Source of the DNA: Luteimonas suaedae | GTDB lineage: Bacteria > Pseudomonadota > Gammaproteobacteria > Xanthomonadales > Xanthomonadaceae | NCBI RefSeq assembly: GCF_008312895.1 | Contig: NZ_VSSP01000001.1 | Coordinates: 916,880-980,879 of the forward strand | DNA: 64,000 nucleotides | Direction of reading: 5' to 3' | In this document: piece by piece, positions 56,761 through 64,000 of the stretch | Numbering within the stretch: the stretch's first letter is position 1 | Layout: the number at the start of each line of letters is the position of its first letter | Notes under the pieces: model-generated | What the model was told of the DNA's origin: nothing | Seen by the model: the letters and a program-made list of their open reading frames with translations, nothing else | Databases searched by the model: none | Made by a program: the position numbers and the translations under genes

Positions 56761-57690
56761 ATGAGCCCGTTCCCCGACACCATCCGTATCGTCGAAGTCG
56801 GTCCACGCGACGGGCTGCAGAACGAGCGTGCGCAGGTGCCCACCGCGGCCAAGATCGAACTGATCGACCGCCTCTCCGCCACCGGGCTGAAGACGATCGA
56901 GGCGACCAGTTTCGTCAGCCCGAAGTGGGTCCCGCAACTGGCCGACGCCGCCGAGGTCTATGCCGGCATCGGCCGCAGGCCCGGCGTGGCGTATCCGGTG
57001 CTGGTGCCCAACGAGACCGGCTACGACCGTGCACGCGCGGTCGGCGTCGAGGAGATCGCGGTGTTCACCGCCGCCTCGGAGGCCTTCAACCACAAGAACA
57101 TCAACGCCTCGATCGACGCCTCGCTGCAGCGCTTCGCGCCGGTGCTGGCGCGGGCGCTCGCGGACGGCGTGCGCGTGCGCGGCTACGTCTCCACCGTGCT
57201 CGGCTGCCCGTACCAGGGCGAGGTGCCGCTGGCCGACGTGGTGCGCGTGGCGCAGGCGCTGTACGACATGGGCTGCTACGAAATTTCCCTCGGCGACACC
57301 ATCGGTATCGGCACGCCGCTGAAGGCGCGGACGATGCTGCGCGCGGTCGCCGCGGCGGTGCCGATGGGGGCGCTGGCGATCCACTTCCACGATACCTACG
57401 GCCAGGCGCTGGCGAACATCCTGGCCTGCCTGGAGGAAGGCGTGGCGGTGGTCGATGCCGCCGTCGCCGGCACCGGCGGCTGCCCGTATGCGCGCGGCGC
57501 CAGCGGCAACGTCGCCAGCGAGGACGTGGTGTACATGTTGCACGGCATGGGGATCGGCACCGGCATCGACCTCCAGGCGCTGAGCGAGACCGGTCGCTGG
57601 CTGGCGGCCCTGCTGGGCCGCGAAACCGGCAGCCGGTTCGGCCGCGCCACGGCGCCGGCCGGCGGATCCTCGGCGGCGGCCGTGGAATGA
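56761..57690 (+). CDS. Hydroxymethylglutaryl-CoA lyase
   Basis: Cleaves HMG-CoA to acetoacetate and acetyl-CoA, the last leucine-specific step; 309 residues. Substrate/metal motif VEVGPRDGLQNE at the N-terminus, SFVSPKWVPQLADA, IHFHDTYGQALANIL and the active-site Cys signature GTGGCPYARGASGNVASEDV. Start MSPFPDTIRIVEVG. Its stop overlaps the start of the GGDEF-EAL gene (ATGA), so the two are translationally coupled. Confidence 0.97.
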   Translation: MSPFPDTIRIVEVGPRDGLQNERAQVPTAAKIELIDRLSATGLKTIEATSFVSPKWVPQLADAAEVYAGIGRRPGVAYPVLVPNETGYDRARAVGVEEIAVFTAASEAFNHKNINASIDASLQRFAPVLARALADGVRVRGYVSTVLGCPYQGEVPLADVVRVAQALYDMGCYEISLGDTIGIGTPLKARTMLRAVAAAVPMGALAIHFHDTYGQALANILACLEEGVAVVDAAVAGTGGCPYARGASGNVASEDVVYMLHGMGIGTGIDLQALSETGRWLAALLGRETGSRFGRATAPAGGSSAAAVE

Positions 57691-60272
57691 ACCGCAAGCC
57701 GCGCGCCGGGGAACGCCCTTCCGCGTCCGCAGACGTGGACCCGGCGCGGCTCGCGCAGGCACTCGACGCAGCCTGTCGCGATCCGGACCTGCCCGCCGGC
57801 GCCCGCGAGCTGCTCGCCGCCGCCCGCGACGCCCTGCGCACGGCGGCCGCCGACACCGAGTCGGCGCAGTCGCGCTACCGCGCGCTGTTCGATGCGGTCC
57901 CCGACCCGGTCAGCATCCTCGACGAAACCGGCATCGTGCTCGACCTCAACAAGGCCGGTATGGCCGCCTACCGGCGCAGCCGCGACGAGATCATCGGCCA
58001 GCCGATCGAGGTGCTCAATCCGGACCTGCCCGAGGACCATCTGCAACCGGTGCTGGAGACGCTGCGCCGCGGCGGCACCTACGTGGTCGAGGTCACCAAC
58101 ATGCGCGGCGACGGCAGCCGCTTTCCGGTGGAGGTGCATTCGGCCGGATTCCTGCACGAGGGGCGACGCTGCATCGTCGCCGTGGCCCGCGACCTCAGCG
58201 CGCGCCGCGAGGCGGAATCGCGCTACGGCCAGCTGCTGGAAGTGATCGACAAGGGCGTGCTGGTGCACGACGCCGACAATCGCCCGCTGCAGGCCAATGC
58301 CGCGGCGATGCGCATCCTCGGCGCCGAAGAGGACCACAGCCTCGAGGACTATCTCGCTCCGGAGGCGTGGACGCTGCTGGACGAGAGCGGCCGCCGCATC
58401 GCCGATGACGACCTGCCGACCACCCGCACCCTGCGCAACGGCAAGGCCACCCAGAGCACGGTGCTGGGCCTGTACCACAAGCCCGAGCGCCGCCTGCGCT
58501 GGCTGTCGGTGACCACCGTGCCGCTGTTCACGCCCGGCAGCCGCGCCCCGCACCAGGTACTCTCGTTCTTCAGCGACGTCACCCAGCTCAAGCGTGACAG
58601 CGCGTTGTTCAGCCGCGCCCAGGCGCTGGCGCGGATCGGCGGCTGGGAATGGGAGGCGGGGCGCGACGCGCTGTACCTGACCGACGAGGCCGCGCGGATC
58701 CTCGGCCAGCCACGACCGCCCGCCACCATGGATGCGCTGCTGCAGTGCCTGCGCGAGGGCGACCGCAGCCGTTTCGAACACGCCCTGCGGCATGCGCGGC
58801 AACAGCAGCAGCCGATCGACCTGGAGCTGCAGGGCCGGCGCAGCGACGGGCGCATGCTGTGGATCCGCATCATCGGCGAACCGGAACACGACGAGTCGGC
58901 CAACGTCAGCGTCACCGGCACCCTGCAGGACATCAGTGAGCGCAAGCAGGCCGAGGAGACACTGCGGGTGCAGGCCCGGACCGACCCGCTGACCGGCCTG
59001 CTCAACCGCGACGCGATCCTCGGCGAAATCGGTGCGCGCATGGACGATCCGGCGCAGTCGCCGCTGGCGGTGCTGTATCTGGACCTCGACCGCTTCAAGA
59101 TGGTCAACGACGTGCTCGGCCACGGCGCCGGCGACGAGCTGTTGCGCCACGTCGCCGACCGCATCGGCCACGCGGTCGGCACCGAGGGGCTGATCGCACG
59201 CTTCGGCGGCGACGAGTTCCTGGTGGTCTGCAGCCTGGCCGACGATCCTGCGCGGCCCGAGCGCATGGCACAGCGGATCCTCGAAGCCTTCGACCATGGC
59301 TTCCGCCACGCCGGCGAGGAGTTCGACGTCACCGCCAGCATCGGCATCGCGCGCGCACCGGAGGACGGCGATCGGCCGCAGACGCTGATCCAGAGCGCTG
59401 ACGCGGCCATGTACGACAGCAAGCGGCGGGTGCGCAACGGCTGGCAGGCGTACAGCCCGGCGCTCGCGCAGTCGCGCATGGACCGCCTGCGATTGGAGAC
59501 GCACCTGCGGCGCGCGGTCGACAACGGCGAGTTCCATCTCGTGTATCAGCCGCAGGTGGACATGCGCAAGGGCGGCATCGTCGCCGCCGAGGCACTGATC
59601 CGCTGGCGCAACCACCAGCTCGGCGAAATGCGCCCCGATCATTTCATCGGCCACGCCGAGACCACCGGCGACATCGTGCGGATCGGCCGCTGGGTGCTGA
59701 GCGAGGCCTGTCAGCAGGTCGCGGCCTGGCGCGACGCCGGGCTGGGCGTGGTCCGCGTCGCGGTCAACGTCTCCTATCGGCAGTTCCTCGGCGACGACCT
59801 GGCCGACACCGTGCGCAGCGTGCTCGCCGAGTACCGGCTACCCGGCACGGCGCTGGAACTGGAGTTCACCGAGCGCGCGCTGATCGAGGACGCCCCGGAT
59901 ACCCTGCGCACCTTCGCCGAGCTGCGCGAGATGGGCGTGGTGCTGACCATCGACGACTTCGGCGAGGGCTACAGTGCGCTCAATTACCTGCGCCGGCTGC
60001 CGATCCACGGCATGAAGCTGAGTCAGCTGTTCGTCGAGGGCGTGCCGCGGAACCATTCCGACGTCGCGGTGTGCCAGGCGATCGCCGGCATCGCCCGCAG
60101 CCTCGGGCTGAATCTGGTCGCCGAAGGGGTCGAATCCGAGGCGCAACGCCGGTTCCTGCTCGAACTCGGCATATCCGTGGGCCAGGGGTTTCTGTTCGCG
60201 CCCGGTCTGCCGTCGGACGAGTTCGCGCACCGCATCGCGCGCGACAACGCCCTGGAATCCGCGATTCCGTAG
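57687..60272 (+). CDS. PAS-GGDEF-EAL cyclic-di-GMP signalling protein
   Basis: 861 residues, no transmembrane helix, so cytoplasmic. Three PAS-like sensor regions: ~55-175 (RYRALFDAVPDPVSILDETG), ~180-300 (RYGQLLEVIDKGVLVHDADN) and ~305-425 (ARIGGWEWEAGRDALYLTDE). GGDEF domain ~430-595 with an intact GGDEF at 507-511; EAL domain ~600-850 with Glu635 of EAL, VAVNVSYRQ, LEFTERAL, TIDDFGEGYSAL and LVAEGVES. Both active sites look intact, so it may make and/or degrade c-di-GMP. Overlaps the HMG-CoA lyase stop by 4 bases. Its stop is the TAG of a GTAG-ended repeat. Confidence 0.95.
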   Translation: MNRKPRAGERPSASADVDPARLAQALDAACRDPDLPAGARELLAAARDALRTAAADTESAQSRYRALFDAVPDPVSILDETGIVLDLNKAGMAAYRRSRDEIIGQPIEVLNPDLPEDHLQPVLETLRRGGTYVVEVTNMRGDGSRFPVEVHSAGFLHEGRRCIVAVARDLSARREAESRYGQLLEVIDKGVLVHDADNRPLQANAAAMRILGAEEDHSLEDYLAPEAWTLLDESGRRIADDDLPTTRTLRNGKATQSTVLGLYHKPERRLRWLSVTTVPLFTPGSRAPHQVLSFFSDVTQLKRDSALFSRAQALARIGGWEWEAGRDALYLTDEAARILGQPRPPATMDALLQCLREGDRSRFEHALRHARQQQQPIDLELQGRRSDGRMLWIRIIGEPEHDESANVSVTGTLQDISERKQAEETLRVQARTDPLTGLLNRDAILGEIGARMDDPAQSPLAVLYLDLDRFKMVNDVLGHGAGDELLRHVADRIGHAVGTEGLIARFGGDEFLVVCSLADDPARPERMAQRILEAFDHGFRHAGEEFDVTASIGIARAPEDGDRPQTLIQSADAAMYDSKRRVRNGWQAYSPALAQSRMDRLRLETHLRRAVDNGEFHLVYQPQVDMRKGGIVAAEALIRWRNHQLGEMRPDHFIGHAETTGDIVRIGRWVLSEACQQVAAWRDAGLGVVRVAVNVSYRQFLGDDLADTVRSVLAEYRLPGTALELEFTERALIEDAPDTLRTFAELREMGVVLTIDDFGEGYSALNYLRRLPIHGMKLSQLFVEGVPRNHSDVAVCQAIAGIARSLGLNLVAEGVESEAQRRFLLELGISVGQGFLFAPGLPSDEFAHRIARDNALESAIP

Positions 60273-60410
60273 GAGCGCGCCATGCGCGCGATACCGCGGG
60301 TATTTCGCCGCCCGCGGATTCCGGTGACCGGCGTGCCTACCCGTCCGGAATCGCGGCATCCGCCGGATCCGGCAGACACCCGCGGTATCGCGCGCATGGC
60401 GCGCTCCTAC
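60269..60410. repeat. GTAG-ended ~142-bp palindromic element (copy 4)
   Basis: Begins GTAGGAGCGCGCCATGCGCG, ends CGCATGGCGCGCTCCTAC. Overlaps the stop codon of the GGDEF-EAL gene and ends 69 bases before the SDR start. The first ~30 bases are nearly identical to 35306-35335. Confidence 0.88.
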
Positions 60411-60478
60411 GACAGATCGCGGGACGCCGGCCGGTGGCGGCGGGTAAAATGCTTCGCTTTCGCACCGCAGGAGCGTCC

Positions 60479-61249
60479 ATGCAGCTTTCCGACATCCGCG
60501 CCATCGTCACCGGCGGCGTCTCCGGCCTCGGCCTGGCGGTCGCCCGGCACCTGGTCGCCCACGGCGGCAAGGTGGCGCTGTTCGACGTCGACGACGACAA
60601 GGGCGCCGCCGCCATCGCCGAGCTGGGCGAGGCCCGGGCGCGCTTCATCCGCACCGACGTCACCGACGAGGACGGCGTGGTCGCCAGTGTCGACGCGGCC
60701 CGGGATTTCCTCGGCGGCTTGAACGCGGCGATCAACTGCGCCGGCATCCTCGGCGCCGGTCGCGTGCTCGGGCGCGAGGCGCCGATGCCGCTGCGCCAGT
60801 TCTCGACCACGGTGATGGTGAACCTGGTCGGCAGCTTCAACGTCGCCAAGGCAGCGGCCGCGGTGATGCAGCACAATGATCCTGGCGAGGACGGCGAGCG
60901 CGGCGTGATCGTCAACACCGCTTCCGTGGCGGCCTACGAGGGCCAGATCGGCCAGGCGGCCTACTCCGCCTCCAAGGCCGGCGTGATCGGCATGACCCTG
61001 CCGATGGCGCGCGAGCTCGCGCGCTTCGGCATCCGCGTCAACACCGTCGCGCCGGGCATCTTCTGGACGCCGATGGTCGACGGCATGCCGGAGGAGGTGC
61101 AGCAGTCACTGTCGGCCTCGATCCCGTTCCCGTCGCGGCTCGGACAGCCGACCGAATTCGCCGACCTGGTCGCCCACCTGCTCGGCAATCGCTATCTCAA
61201 TGGCGAGACGATTCGCCTGGACGGGGCGGTGCGGTTGGCGCCGAAGTGA
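60479..61249 (+). CDS. SDR-family 3-hydroxyacyl-CoA dehydrogenase
   Basis: Short-chain dehydrogenase, 256 residues, resembling the HSD17B10 / 2-methyl-3-hydroxybutyryl-CoA dehydrogenase type. Cofactor motif VTGGVSGLGLAVARHL, then NCAGILGAGRVLGREAPMPL; catalytic Ser149 (VNTASVAAYEG), Tyr162 and Lys166 (AAYSASKAG). GCAGGAG precedes the ATG by ~7 bases. It fits with the thiolase in isoleucine or fatty acyl-CoA oxidation; the exact substrate is inferred. Confidence 0.88.
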   Translation: MQLSDIRAIVTGGVSGLGLAVARHLVAHGGKVALFDVDDDKGAAAIAELGEARARFIRTDVTDEDGVVASVDAARDFLGGLNAAINCAGILGAGRVLGREAPMPLRQFSTTVMVNLVGSFNVAKAAAAVMQHNDPGEDGERGVIVNTASVAAYEGQIGQAAYSASKAGVIGMTLPMARELARFGIRVNTVAPGIFWTPMVDGMPEEVQQSLSASIPFPSRLGQPTEFADLVAHLLGNRYLNGETIRLDGAVRLAPK

Positions 61250-61253
61250 GGAA

Positions 61254-61407
61254 GGCCGTGATTGGTGATTCGTGATTGGTGATTCGAAAAAGCGAACGCC
61301 AGCAAGAGTCGGCCAGCACGGGATCCCATAACGAATCACCAATCACCAATCACCAATCACCAATCACCAATTCACGAATCACGAATCACGAATCACCAAT
61401 CACGGCC
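61254..61407. repeat. Inverted heptamer array between the SDR gene and efpL
   Basis: The longest clean copy. Left: GGCCGTGATTGG then alternating GATTCGT/GATTGGT (four units). Core ~44 bases starting GAAAAAGCGAAC. Right: about ten units ACGAATCACC, AATCACC (repeated) and ACGAATC, ending AATCACGGCC. The ends GGCCGTGATT / AATCACGGCC are an exact 10-base terminal inverted repeat. It ends 3 bases before the efpL ATG. Confidence 0.92.
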
Positions 61408-61410
61408 CCT

Positions 61411-61977
61411 ATGAAAGCCTCCGACCTCAAGAAAGGCAACGTCGTCGAACACAATGGCACCGTGTACCAGGTGCGCGACATCGAGCGCAGTTCGCCGCAA
61501 GGGCGCGGCGGCAACGTCACGTTCCGCTTCACCCTGTACTCGGTCCCCGGCGGCAGCAAGTACGACCTGTCGCTGCGCGCCGACGATGACCTCAAGGAGG
61601 TCGAGCTCTCGCGTCGGCAGGCCACCTTCTCCTACAAGGACGGCGAGGCCTTCGTGTTCCTCGACGACGAGGACTACACGCCCTACATGCTCGACGCCGA
61701 CGCCGTGGGCGAGGCCGCCGGCTACATCAGCGACGGCCTGACCGGCTGCCACGTGCAGATCATCGACGAGCAGCCGGTCGCGGTGCAGCTGCCGCAGAGC
61801 GTGGCGCTGGAGGTGGTGGAGACGCCGCCGGAGCTCAAGGGCGGCACCGCCACCAAGCGCCCGAAGCCGGCCCGGCTGAGCACCGGCATCGAGATCCAGG
61901 TGCCCGAGTACATCGGCAACGGCGAACGCGTCCTGGTCAACACCACGACCGGCGAATTCGCCGGCCGCGCCGATTGA
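61411..61977 (+). CDS. efpL: Elongation factor P-like protein EfpL (YeiP)
   Basis: EF-P paralogue that relieves ribosome stalling; 188 residues, three-domain OB-fold protein. Start [20 protein letters not shown]. The domain I loop tip carries Arg32 in [14 protein letters not shown] instead of the modified Lys or Arg of EF-P, which places it in the YeiP subgroup. The C-terminal [24 protein letters not shown] ending is typical. No ribosome-binding motif lies before the ATG: the heptamer array ends 3 bases upstream and only GGCCCCT separates them. Confidence 0.93.
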   Translation: MKASDLKKGNVVEHNGTVYQVRDIERSSPQGRGGNVTFRFTLYSVPGGSKYDLSLRADDDLKEVELSRRQATFSYKDGEAFVFLDDEDYTPYMLDADAVGEAAGYISDGLTGCHVQIIDEQPVAVQLPQSVALEVVETPPELKGGTATKRPKPARLSTGIEIQVPEYIGNGERVLVNTTTGEFAGRAD

Positions 61978-62097
61978 ACGTCGCCACGGTCGATCGCCGG
62001 CAGCGACGCCCCGCCGGGCGAAGTCCATTGCGCAGCGCCTGCGGGAACAGCGACGGCGGAACCGACTTCGCCGTACGGATTGGGATAGGCTTGTCCG

Positions 62098-62733
62098 ATG
62101 AACGATGACGTCCCGGCCGCCGGCGTTCCGAGTCCGCTGGCGAAGCGCTTTCGCGGCTACCTGCCGGTCGCGGTGGACGTGGAAACCGGCGGCTTCGACT
62201 GGAACCGCCATGCACTGCTCGAGATCGCGGTGGTGCCGATCGACCTCGACGCCGAGGGCCGGCTCGTGCCCGGCGAGACCGCCAGCGCGCACGTGATCCC
62301 GGCCGAGGGTACCGAGGTCGACCCGAAGTCGCTGGAGTTCACCGGCATCGACCTCGACCATCCCTTCCGCCTCGCGAAACCCGAGCGCGAGGCGCTGAAC
62401 CACGTGTTCGCGCCGATCCGCACGGCGGTGAAGAAGCATGGCTGCCAGCGCGCCATCCTGGTCGGCCACAACGCGCATTTCGACCTGCATTTCGTCAATG
62501 CCACGGTCGCGCGCTGCGGCCACAAGCGCAATCCGTTCCACCCCTTCAGCGTGTTCGACACGGTCACGCTGGGCGGCGTCGCCTACGGGCAGACGGTGCT
62601 GGCACGCGCGGTACAGGCCGCCGGCTTTCCCTGGGACAGCGCCGAGGCGCATTCGGCGATCTACGACGCCGAGCAGACCGCGCGCCTGTTCTGCGCGGTG
62701 GTCAATGCTTGGGACAGCAGGAGTGAGAAATGA
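62098..62733 (+). CDS. rnt: Ribonuclease T
   Basis: 3'-5' DEDDh exoribonuclease for tRNA end maturation and turnover; 211 residues. Motifs: [20 protein letters not shown] (Asp/Glu), [13 protein letters not shown] and the final [15 protein letters not shown] with catalytic His and Asp. 120 bases after efpL. The last residues SRSEK and the TGA stop are encoded by the beginning of a GGAGTGA heptamer array, so the natural C-terminus may have been replaced by repeat DNA. Convergent with dapE. Confidence 0.95.
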   Translation: MNDDVPAAGVPSPLAKRFRGYLPVAVDVETGGFDWNRHALLEIAVVPIDLDAEGRLVPGETASAHVIPAEGTEVDPKSLEFTGIDLDHPFRLAKPEREALNHVFAPIRTAVKKHGCQRAILVGHNAHFDLHFVNATVARCGHKRNPFHPFSVFDTVTLGGVAYGQTVLARAVQAAGFPWDSAEAHSAIYDAEQTARLFCAVVNAWDSRSEK

Positions 62734-62812
62734 GGAGTGAGAAACGAGAGACTCGCTCTCGCTCTCGCTCTTTCTCACTCCTCACTCCTCTTCACTCACT
62801 CCTGCACTAGCA
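62718..62812. repeat. Inverted GGAGTGA heptamer array between rnt and dapE
   Basis: Left arm AGGAGTGAGAAATGAGGAGT (62718 onward) and right arm CTCACTCCTCACTCCTCTTC, with a core of CGCTCT repeats. It carries the stop codons of both convergent genes: TGA 62731-62733 for rnt and TGA (complement, 62796-62798) for dapE. The stem could act as a bidirectional terminator. Confidence 0.85.
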
Positions 62813-63929
62813 GCCGCTCGATCAGCGCCAGGTAGAGTCCCGGCAACGCCTGCAAATCGGCGACGGCGACGTGTTCGTCGACCTTGTGGATGCTGGCGTT
62901 GACCGGCCCCAGCTCGATGCAGTGCGCGCCCAGCGGCGCGATGAAGCGGGCGTCGGATGTGCCGCCGCCGGTGCTTTCCTCGGGCGGCGTGCCGGTGAAA
63001 TCCGCCAGCACCGCGCGCGCGGTCGCGCGCAGTGGACCTTCCGGCGTATGGAACGGCTCGCCGCTGCGGTGCCAGCGCACGTCGTGGTCCAGCCCGTGGC
63101 GCTCGAACAGCGCCGCGATCTCCGCCTGCAACCGTTCTGCGTTCCAGTGCGGGTTGTAGCGCAGGTTGAACTGCACCTGCAGTTCGCCCGGGATGACGTT
63201 GTTGGCGCCGGTGCCGGCATGGACGTCTGAGATCTGCAGGCTGGTCGGCGGAAAACTCTCGTAGCCGTCGTCCCAGCGCCGCGCCACGAGCTCCCCCAGT
63301 GCCGGCAGCGCCCGATGCACGGGATTGTTCGCCTTTTCCGGATAGGCCACATGCCCCTGCACGCCGCGCACGGTCAGCGTCGCCGACAGCGAGCCGCGCC
63401 GGCCGACCCGCAGCAGGTCGCCCAGCCGCTGCTTCGACGAGGGCTCGCCGGTGATGCACCAGTCGATCCGCTGGCCGCGCTCGCGGAAGGTCGCGGCGAC
63501 CCGGCGCACGCCGTCGATGGCATCGCCCTCCTCGTCCGAGGTCAGCAGCAGCGCCACGGTCCCGGGATGGTCCGGATGCGCGGCCACGAAGCGCTCGGCG
63601 GCGACCACGAACGCGGCCACCCCGCTCTTCATGTCGGCCGCGCCACGCCCGTACAGCACGCCGTCGCGGACCTCCGGCGCGAACGGATCGCTCGTCCAGG
63701 CATCGCGCGGCCCCGGCGGCACCACATCGGTGTGCCCGAGCAGGACCAGCACCGGGCCGCCGCTGCCATGCGTCGCCCACAGATTGTCGACCGCGCCATA
63801 GCGCAGCCGCTCGCAGGCGAAGCCGGCCTTTTCCAGTCGCGCGGCGATCAGCGCCTGGCAGCCGGCGTCGTCCGGCGTGACCGAAGCACGGCCGATCAGG
63901 TCGCAGGTGAGGTCGAGGACATCGGACAT
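62796..63929 (-). CDS. dapE: Succinyl-diaminopimelate desuccinylase
   Basis: Zinc enzyme of the lysine/meso-DAP pathway; 377 residues. Metal-binding [31 protein letters not shown] and catalytic [12 protein letters not shown]-terminal [20 protein letters not shown]. Start [20 protein letters not shown]. The stop codon lies in a GGAGTGA array, ending ERLLVQE. A second GGAGTGA array begins 8 bases upstream of the start codon. No Shine-Dalgarno motif is visible on the coding strand. Confidence 0.97.
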   Translation of the reverse strand: MSDVLDLTCDLIGRASVTPDDAGCQALIAARLEKAGFACERLRYGAVDNLWATHGSGGPVLVLLGHTDVVPPGPRDAWTSDPFAPEVRDGVLYGRGAADMKSGVAAFVVAAERFVAAHPDHPGTVALLLTSDEEGDAIDGVRRVAATFRERGQRIDWCITGEPSSKQRLGDLLRVGRRGSLSATLTVRGVQGHVAYPEKANNPVHRALPALGELVARRWDDGYESFPPTSLQISDVHAGTGANNVIPGELQVQFNLRYNPHWNAERLQAEIAALFERHGLDHDVRWHRSGEPFHTPEGPLRATARAVLADFTGTPPEESTGGGTSDARFIAPLGAHCIELGPVNASIHKVDEHVAVADLQALPGLYLALIERLLVQE

Positions 63930-63936
63930 GGGCGGA

Positions 63937-64000
63937 GGAATGAGGAGTGAGGAGTGAGGAGTGAGGAGTGAGGAGTGAGGAGTGAGGAGTGAGGAGTGAG
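63937..64000. repeat. GGAGTGA tandem heptamer array, cut by the window end
   Basis: At least eight exact or near-exact GGAGTGA units in a row from 63937 to the window edge. The expected inverted partner, if present, lies beyond. It starts 8 bases upstream of the dapE ATG. Confidence 0.95.

Noticed and set aside
61254..61407. CRISPR array
   Set aside because: The units are 7 bases long with no spacers of uniform length, the two arms are inverted, and no cas gene is present.

Overview
High-GC gammaproteobacterial chromosome, most like the Xanthomonadaceae/Lysobacteraceae (Lysobacter, Luteimonas, Stenotrophomonas and relatives). The evidence is the gene order tpiA-secG-tRNALeu-nuoA..N-tRNAfMet-rimP-nusA, the order prmB-aroC-(ghrB-like)-asd-fimV-truA-trpF-trpB-(small ORF)-trpA-accD-glmM, and many GTAG-headed palindromic repeats resembling the SMAG/REP repeats of Stenotrophomonas. 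Nearly everything is housekeeping. I see no prophage, integron, CRISPR array, rRNA or IS transposase.

Layout. 1-1100: 5' end of nusA, rimP and an initiator tRNA-Met with its own promoter (the E. coli metY-rimP-nusA arrangement). 1254-17488: complete 14-gene NADH:quinone oxidoreductase operon (complex I) on the minus strand with a candidate promoter. 17594-19000: tRNA-Leu(GAG), secG, tpiA. 19098-33321: minus-strand block of 2OG-Fe(II) oxygenase, glmM, accD, trpA, a 78-residue ORF, trpB, trpF, truA, fimV, asd, a 2-hydroxyacid dehydrogenase, aroC and prmB (cell wall, lipid and amino-acid biosynthesis). 33444-42609: SCO1-type copper chaperone, phosphatidylserine decarboxylase, LysM lytic transglycosylase, HerA/DUF853 ATPase, NlpE-like lipoprotein, greB, PfpI-family protein, a secreted hypothetical protein and rimO. 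42774-45632: subtilisin-type autotransporter. 45884-61249: a leucine/branched-chain acyl-CoA catabolic region (thiolase, MccB, enoyl-CoA hydratase, MccA, HMG-CoA lyase, SDR), interleaved with two Ala-rich lipoproteins, bactofilin plus a zinc-ribbon protein, an FTR1-cytochrome c iron permease, a DUF559 cassette and a PAS-GGDEF-EAL protein. 61411-63929: efpL (yeiP), rnt and dapE.

The striking content is in the junctions. Four kinds of structured DNA recur. (1) A 461-bp cassette has a DUF559 nuclease-like gene between near-perfect 40-bp inverted repeats, each carrying a REP-like palindrome. (2) Inverted arrays of the heptamers GATTGGT/GATTCGT (four loci), and of GGAGTGA or GGAACGA (up to three loci). 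(3) About 106-148 bp elements with GTAGGAGC at both ends in inverted orientation (five copies). (4) Short REP palindromes, one of them in frame inside nuoG. These sequences supply stop codons (psd, the GGDEF-EAL gene, the oxygenase, rnt, dapE), an N-terminal extension (GlmM) and ribosome-binding sequence (mccA, possibly aroC). They fill six of the thirteen nuo gene junctions.

No database search or folding was run. Functional names rest on recognised family motifs; repeat relationships were read directly from the sequence.
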